Source of the DNA: an uncultured Pseudomonadota bacterium
Lineage (GTDB): Bacteria > Pseudomonadota > Gammaproteobacteria > Burkholderiales > Nitrosomonadaceae
Reading direction: 5' to 3'
Assembly (NCBI GenBank): GCA_903957805.1
Contig: CAJBQQ010000119.1
Location: forward strand, 1-9,466
DNA: 9,466 nucleotides
Part shown: piece after piece, positions 6,326 through 9,466 of the stretch
Layout of the letters: each line of letters opens with the position of its first letter
How positions within the stretch are numbered: the stretch's first letter is position 1
Program-made: the position numbers and the translations under genes
The notes under the pieces: model-generated
The model's database searches: none
Told to the model about the DNA's origin: nothing
What the model saw: the letters and a program-made list of their open reading frames with translations, nothing else

Positions 6326-6345
6326 CCTCCTCATCATAAATCGAC

Positions 6346-7962
6346 ATGAAGATCGCTGTTGCCCAAATCAATTGTATAGTCGGTGATCTCACCGGCAATG
6401 CCGAAAAAATTCTGGCATTTGTCAATAGAGCAAAAAACATAGGGGCCGTATTGGTTGTTACACCGGAGCTAGCGCTATCCGGTTACCCACCCGAAGATTT
6501 GCTGCTACGTGAAGGCTTTCATCTGGCGTGCAAAAACATGCTTGCTAGCCTCGCATCTAAAATAACCGGCATCACGCTGCTGGTGGGGCATCCACACCTT
6601 ATTGATGGCGCAATCTACAATGCCGCTTCAGTGGTACGTGACGGCAAGGTGGTTGAGACATATCACAAGAATAGACTACCCAATTACACCGTATTTGATG
6701 AGCAGCGCTACTTTGAAGCCGGCATCAATCCCTGTGTTTTCGATGTAGCGGGCACGAAGTTTGGGGTCAATATTTGCGCTGATGTTTGGGAAAAGGGCGC
6801 AGTCACTCGTGCAAAGGAAGCTGGCGCAGATGTTCTGCTGGTGATGAATGCCTCGCCCTATCACATGGACAAACAAACGACGCGTTACGAATTAATACGG
6901 CAACGCATCAGTGAAACGGGCATGGCCATCGTGTACATTAACTTAGTGGGTGGACAGGATGAGCTGGTATTTGATGGATCTTCATTTGCCATGAATCGCC
7001 AAGGTGAGCTGACACATCAGTTTGGTGAATTCACTGAAGCGCTTGGATTGATTGAACTTCAGAATAGCATACCCTTACCGGGAGAGATCGAACCACGACA
7101 AGTTTCGCAGGCAAGCATCTACCACGCACTATGCCTCGGTGTGAAAGACTATGTTGGCAAGAATGAGTTTCCAGGCGTATTGCTGGGGCTGTCTGGAGGG
7201 GTTGATTCCGCATTGACGCTCGCGATTGCGGTGGATGCGTTGGGTGCCAACAAAGTACGAGCGGTGATGATGCCATCTCAATATACCGCCGAAATGAGTC
7301 GAGAGGATGCGCGGTCAATGGCAGAGACATTGTGCGTTAGCTACAGTGAGATCGCTATCAAGTCGCTTTTCGAGGGTTTTTTGAGCACACTGGCCGAAGA
7401 ATTCAAGGGGCTCGTACTAACCGGTAGGACAGATAACATGGAAGAGAATCTGCAGGCGAGGATTCGCGGGACGCTGCTAATGGCATTATCGAATAAATAT
7501 GGCTCTATCGTTCTCACAACTGGTAACAAGTCTGAAATGGCGGTGGGTTACTGCACGCTGTATGGAGATATGGCTGGCGGTTTTGCGGTATTGAAGGACA
7601 TCAGTAAGACTATGGTGTACCAACTATGTCACTATCGCAATAGCCTGGGAAAGGTGATCCCGGATCGTATTATCCAGCGCGCCCCGTCCGCCGAATTGCG
7701 ACACAACCAGACCGATCAAGATAATTTGCCACCATATGACGTGCTCGATGCAATTATCGAAGCTTACATGGAACGGGACCTGTCATTACATGAAATCATG
7801 CGGATGAACTTCACCGAGACTGATGTGCGTCGGGTAGTCCATCTCATCCAAATCAGCGAGTACAAGAGACGACAATCACCAGTGGGCATCCGTATCACAC
7901 AACGTGGGTTTGGCAAGGACTGGCGTTATCCGATTACATCAAAATATCGAGACGAATTTTGA
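6346..7962 (+). CDS. nadE: Glutamine-dependent NAD+ synthetase NadE
   Basis: NadE makes NAD+ from nicotinic acid adenine dinucleotide, ATP and glutamine-derived ammonia in the cytoplasm. The 538-residue protein is the two-domain form. The N-terminal nitrilase-fold glutaminase has the triad E41 (TPELALSGYPPEDLL), K108 (YHKNRLPNYTVFDEQRY) and C144 (VNICADVWE). The C-terminal synthetase domain starts near residue 265 with the PP-loop SGGVDS (283-288) and continues with NMEENLQARIRG and LTTGNKSEMAVGYCTLYGD. The length fits the two-domain bacterial form, so it should use glutamine directly. ATG 6346 is fixed by an in-frame stop shortly upstream and by the usual MKIAVAQIN opening. No Shine-Dalgarno is evident. 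glnB follows after 67 bases and is probably cotranscribed. Confidence 0.97.
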   Translation: MKIAVAQINCIVGDLTGNAEKILAFVNRAKNIGAVLVVTPELALSGYPPEDLLLREGFHLACKNMLASLASKITGITLLVGHPHLIDGAIYNAASVVRDGKVVETYHKNRLPNYTVFDEQRYFEAGINPCVFDVAGTKFGVNICADVWEKGAVTRAKEAGADVLLVMNASPYHMDKQTTRYELIRQRISETGMAIVYINLVGGQDELVFDGSSFAMNRQGELTHQFGEFTEALGLIELQNSIPLPGEIEPRQVSQASIYHALCLGVKDYVGKNEFPGVLLGLSGGVDSALTLAIAVDALGANKVRAVMMPSQYTAEMSREDARSMAETLCVSYSEIAIKSLFEGFLSTLAEEFKGLVLTGRTDNMEENLQARIRGTLLMALSNKYGSIVLTTGNKSEMAVGYCTLYGDMAGGFAVLKDISKTMVYQLCHYRNSLGKVIPDRIIQRAPSAELRHNQTDQDNLPPYDVLDAIIEAYMERDLSLHEIMRMNFTETDVRRVVHLIQISEYKRRQSPVGIRITQRGFGKDWRYPITSKYRDEF

Positions 7963-7993
7963 GCTGATCAAGACGCTGTCACATCACCCATAA

Positions 7994-8368
<375 letters not shown>

Positions 8369-8438
8369 TTTTGGGGCCGCGCAATCAGAATCCCTTGGCT
8401 ATTATGGAACTTAGCCTGTCGGTTCTTATCATATCATC

Positions 8439-9466
8439 ATGAAATCGCGCTATCTAACGGCAATAATACTGCCACTCCTTTTCGCTCTTAACGTTTCTGC
8501 TGACGAGTTGCCAGAACTGGGTGATATATCCCAAGCAACCATTTCGCCGCGACAAGAACGGCAGCTTGGTCTGCAGATCATGACGGAGATTCGTGCTGAC
8601 CGTAGTTATCTTGACGATCCAGAGATAGCAGCTTATCTCACCAATCTGGGTAACAGGTTGCTCGCTGGATCAAGTGAAGACCACCCTGACCAGGAGTTTG
8701 AGTTTTTTGCGCTTCAGGACCCTTCCATCAACGCATTTGCGTTACCTGGTGGTTTTATGGGTTTCAATAGCGGCCTCATTCTCGCCGCACAGAGCGAGTC
8801 AGAGTTGGCTGGCGTGATGTCGCATGAGATTGCGCATGTTACCCAGAAGCATCTCGCACGCATGATCTCAGGTCAAAAATACGGCATGCTGACCACCCTT
8901 GCATCGCTAGCACTGGCGATCCTGGTTTCGCGCTCAAACCCCCAGGCCGGGCAGGCCGCCGCAGCGGCCTCACAAGCACTTGCAATTCAGTCTCGGCTCG
9001 ACTTTACCCGTGATCATGAGAAAGAGGCCGACCGTATTGGGCTGAATATATTGGTTGATGCAGGGTTAGATCCGAATGGGATGACGGAATTCTTCGAACG
9101 GTTGCAAAAAGCGGGGCGTTTTCAGGAAAATGGTGCCCCATCTTACTTACGCACTCACCCGATTACTTATGAGCGCATTGCGGACATCCAGAACCGTACT
9201 CAAAACATGTCTTACCGGCAGGTCCCCGACAGCCTTGATTTCCAGTTGGTTCGTGCCAAGCTACGGGCCCTTCAGGGAAAGCCGAAAGACGCGGTAAGGT
9301 ACTTTGAGTCCAGCATTCGGGACAAGCGCTACAATAGCGAGGTGGCAGAGCGGTATGGATTGATTAATGCCTTGTTGCGAGATAGGAATTACGCGCGCGC
9401 AGATAAGGAGTTGGCGCTACTCTACGAGTCTTCACGAGCGGGTAGCTTGATAGAGATACTGGAAAA
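8439..9466 (+). CDS. BepA-like M48 family zinc metalloprotease with TPR region (3' truncated by window edge)
   Basis: The frame is open from ATG 8439 to the window end, 342 codons without a stop. A signal peptide covers about residues 1-21 (likely cleavage after VSA21), so the protein is exported to the periplasm. The M48 metalloprotease domain has HEIAH (H129, E130, H133) as zinc-binding and catalytic site, the third ligand E196 in DHEKEADRIG, and the LRTHP segment with H240, which corresponds to the regulatory histidine of E. coli BepA. The INAFALPGG stretch before the active site is also typical. From about residue 266, helical TPR-like repeats begin (ALQGKPKDAVRYF) and run off the edge. 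BepA degrades or assists assembly of outer-membrane proteins such as LptD; the same job here is inferred. No clear ribosome site or promoter is seen upstream. Full-length family members have about 480-490 residues, so roughly 140 are missing. Confidence 0.93.
   Translation, partial: MKSRYLTAIILPLLFALNVSADELPELGDISQATISPRQERQLGLQIMTEIRADRSYLDDPEIAAYLTNLGNRLLAGSSEDHPDQEFEFFALQDPSINAFALPGGFMGFNSGLILAAQSESELAGVMSHEIAHVTQKHLARMISGQKYGMLTTLASLALAILVSRSNPQAGQAAAAASQALAIQSRLDFTRDHEKEADRIGLNILVDAGLDPNGMTEFFERLQKAGRFQENGAPSYLRTHPITYERIADIQNRTQNMSYRQVPDSLDFQLVRAKLRALQGKPKDAVRYFESSIRDKRYNSEVAERYGLINALLRDRNYARADKELALLYESSRAGSLIEILE

Overview
This is ordinary chromosomal DNA from a proteobacterium. It is gene-dense, has roughly balanced GC, and every intact gene resembles a known family. 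GlnB next to a nitrilase-type NadE, the YqjD/YqjE/YqjK trio, and QueG divergent from TsaE-AmiC suggest a beta- or gammaproteobacterium. A betaproteobacterium (for example of the Nitrosomonadales type) is my best guess, inferred from gene order and protein resemblance only. I see no mobile element, CRISPR array, rRNA, tRNA or phage genes.

Layout. The window opens inside the last 51 codons of queC (+ strand, 1-156). Convergent with it is a three-gene minus-strand operon read from 1484 down to 336: a DUF883/YqjD-ElaB membrane-anchor protein, a YqjE-like holin-superfamily membrane protein, and a YqjK-like protein starting at GTG. A 196-base divergent intergenic region separates this operon from an alpha/beta hydrolase (1681-2589, +). 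queG (epoxyqueuosine reductase) runs on the minus strand, and its start overlaps the TTG start of the divergent tsaE. tsaE overlaps amiC, a periplasmic N-acetylmuramoyl-L-alanine amidase. A zinc-ribbon Nudix hydrolase (minus) converges on amiC and diverges from nadE, the glutamine-dependent NAD+ synthetase. glnB (PII) follows nadE, and a BepA-like M48 metalloprotease runs off the right edge.

How the genes relate. Three act on tRNA anticodon-loop modification: queC and queG at the early and last steps of queuosine synthesis, and tsaE in t6A37. amiC and the M48 protease act on the envelope, in cell separation and outer-membrane protein quality control. nadE and glnB link NAD+ synthesis to nitrogen/carbon signalling, and a Nudix hydrolase of unknown substrate sits head-to-head with nadE. 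The YqjD-like operon carries a sigma-S-like -10 element and a small palindrome in its promoter region, which fits a stationary-phase role.

I found no convincing new system. The points most worth a second look are the queG/tsaE 5' overlap, the nadE-glnB-Nudix neighbourhood, the easily missed YqjK-like gene, and the putative control elements at about 1550-1572 and 6275-6291.
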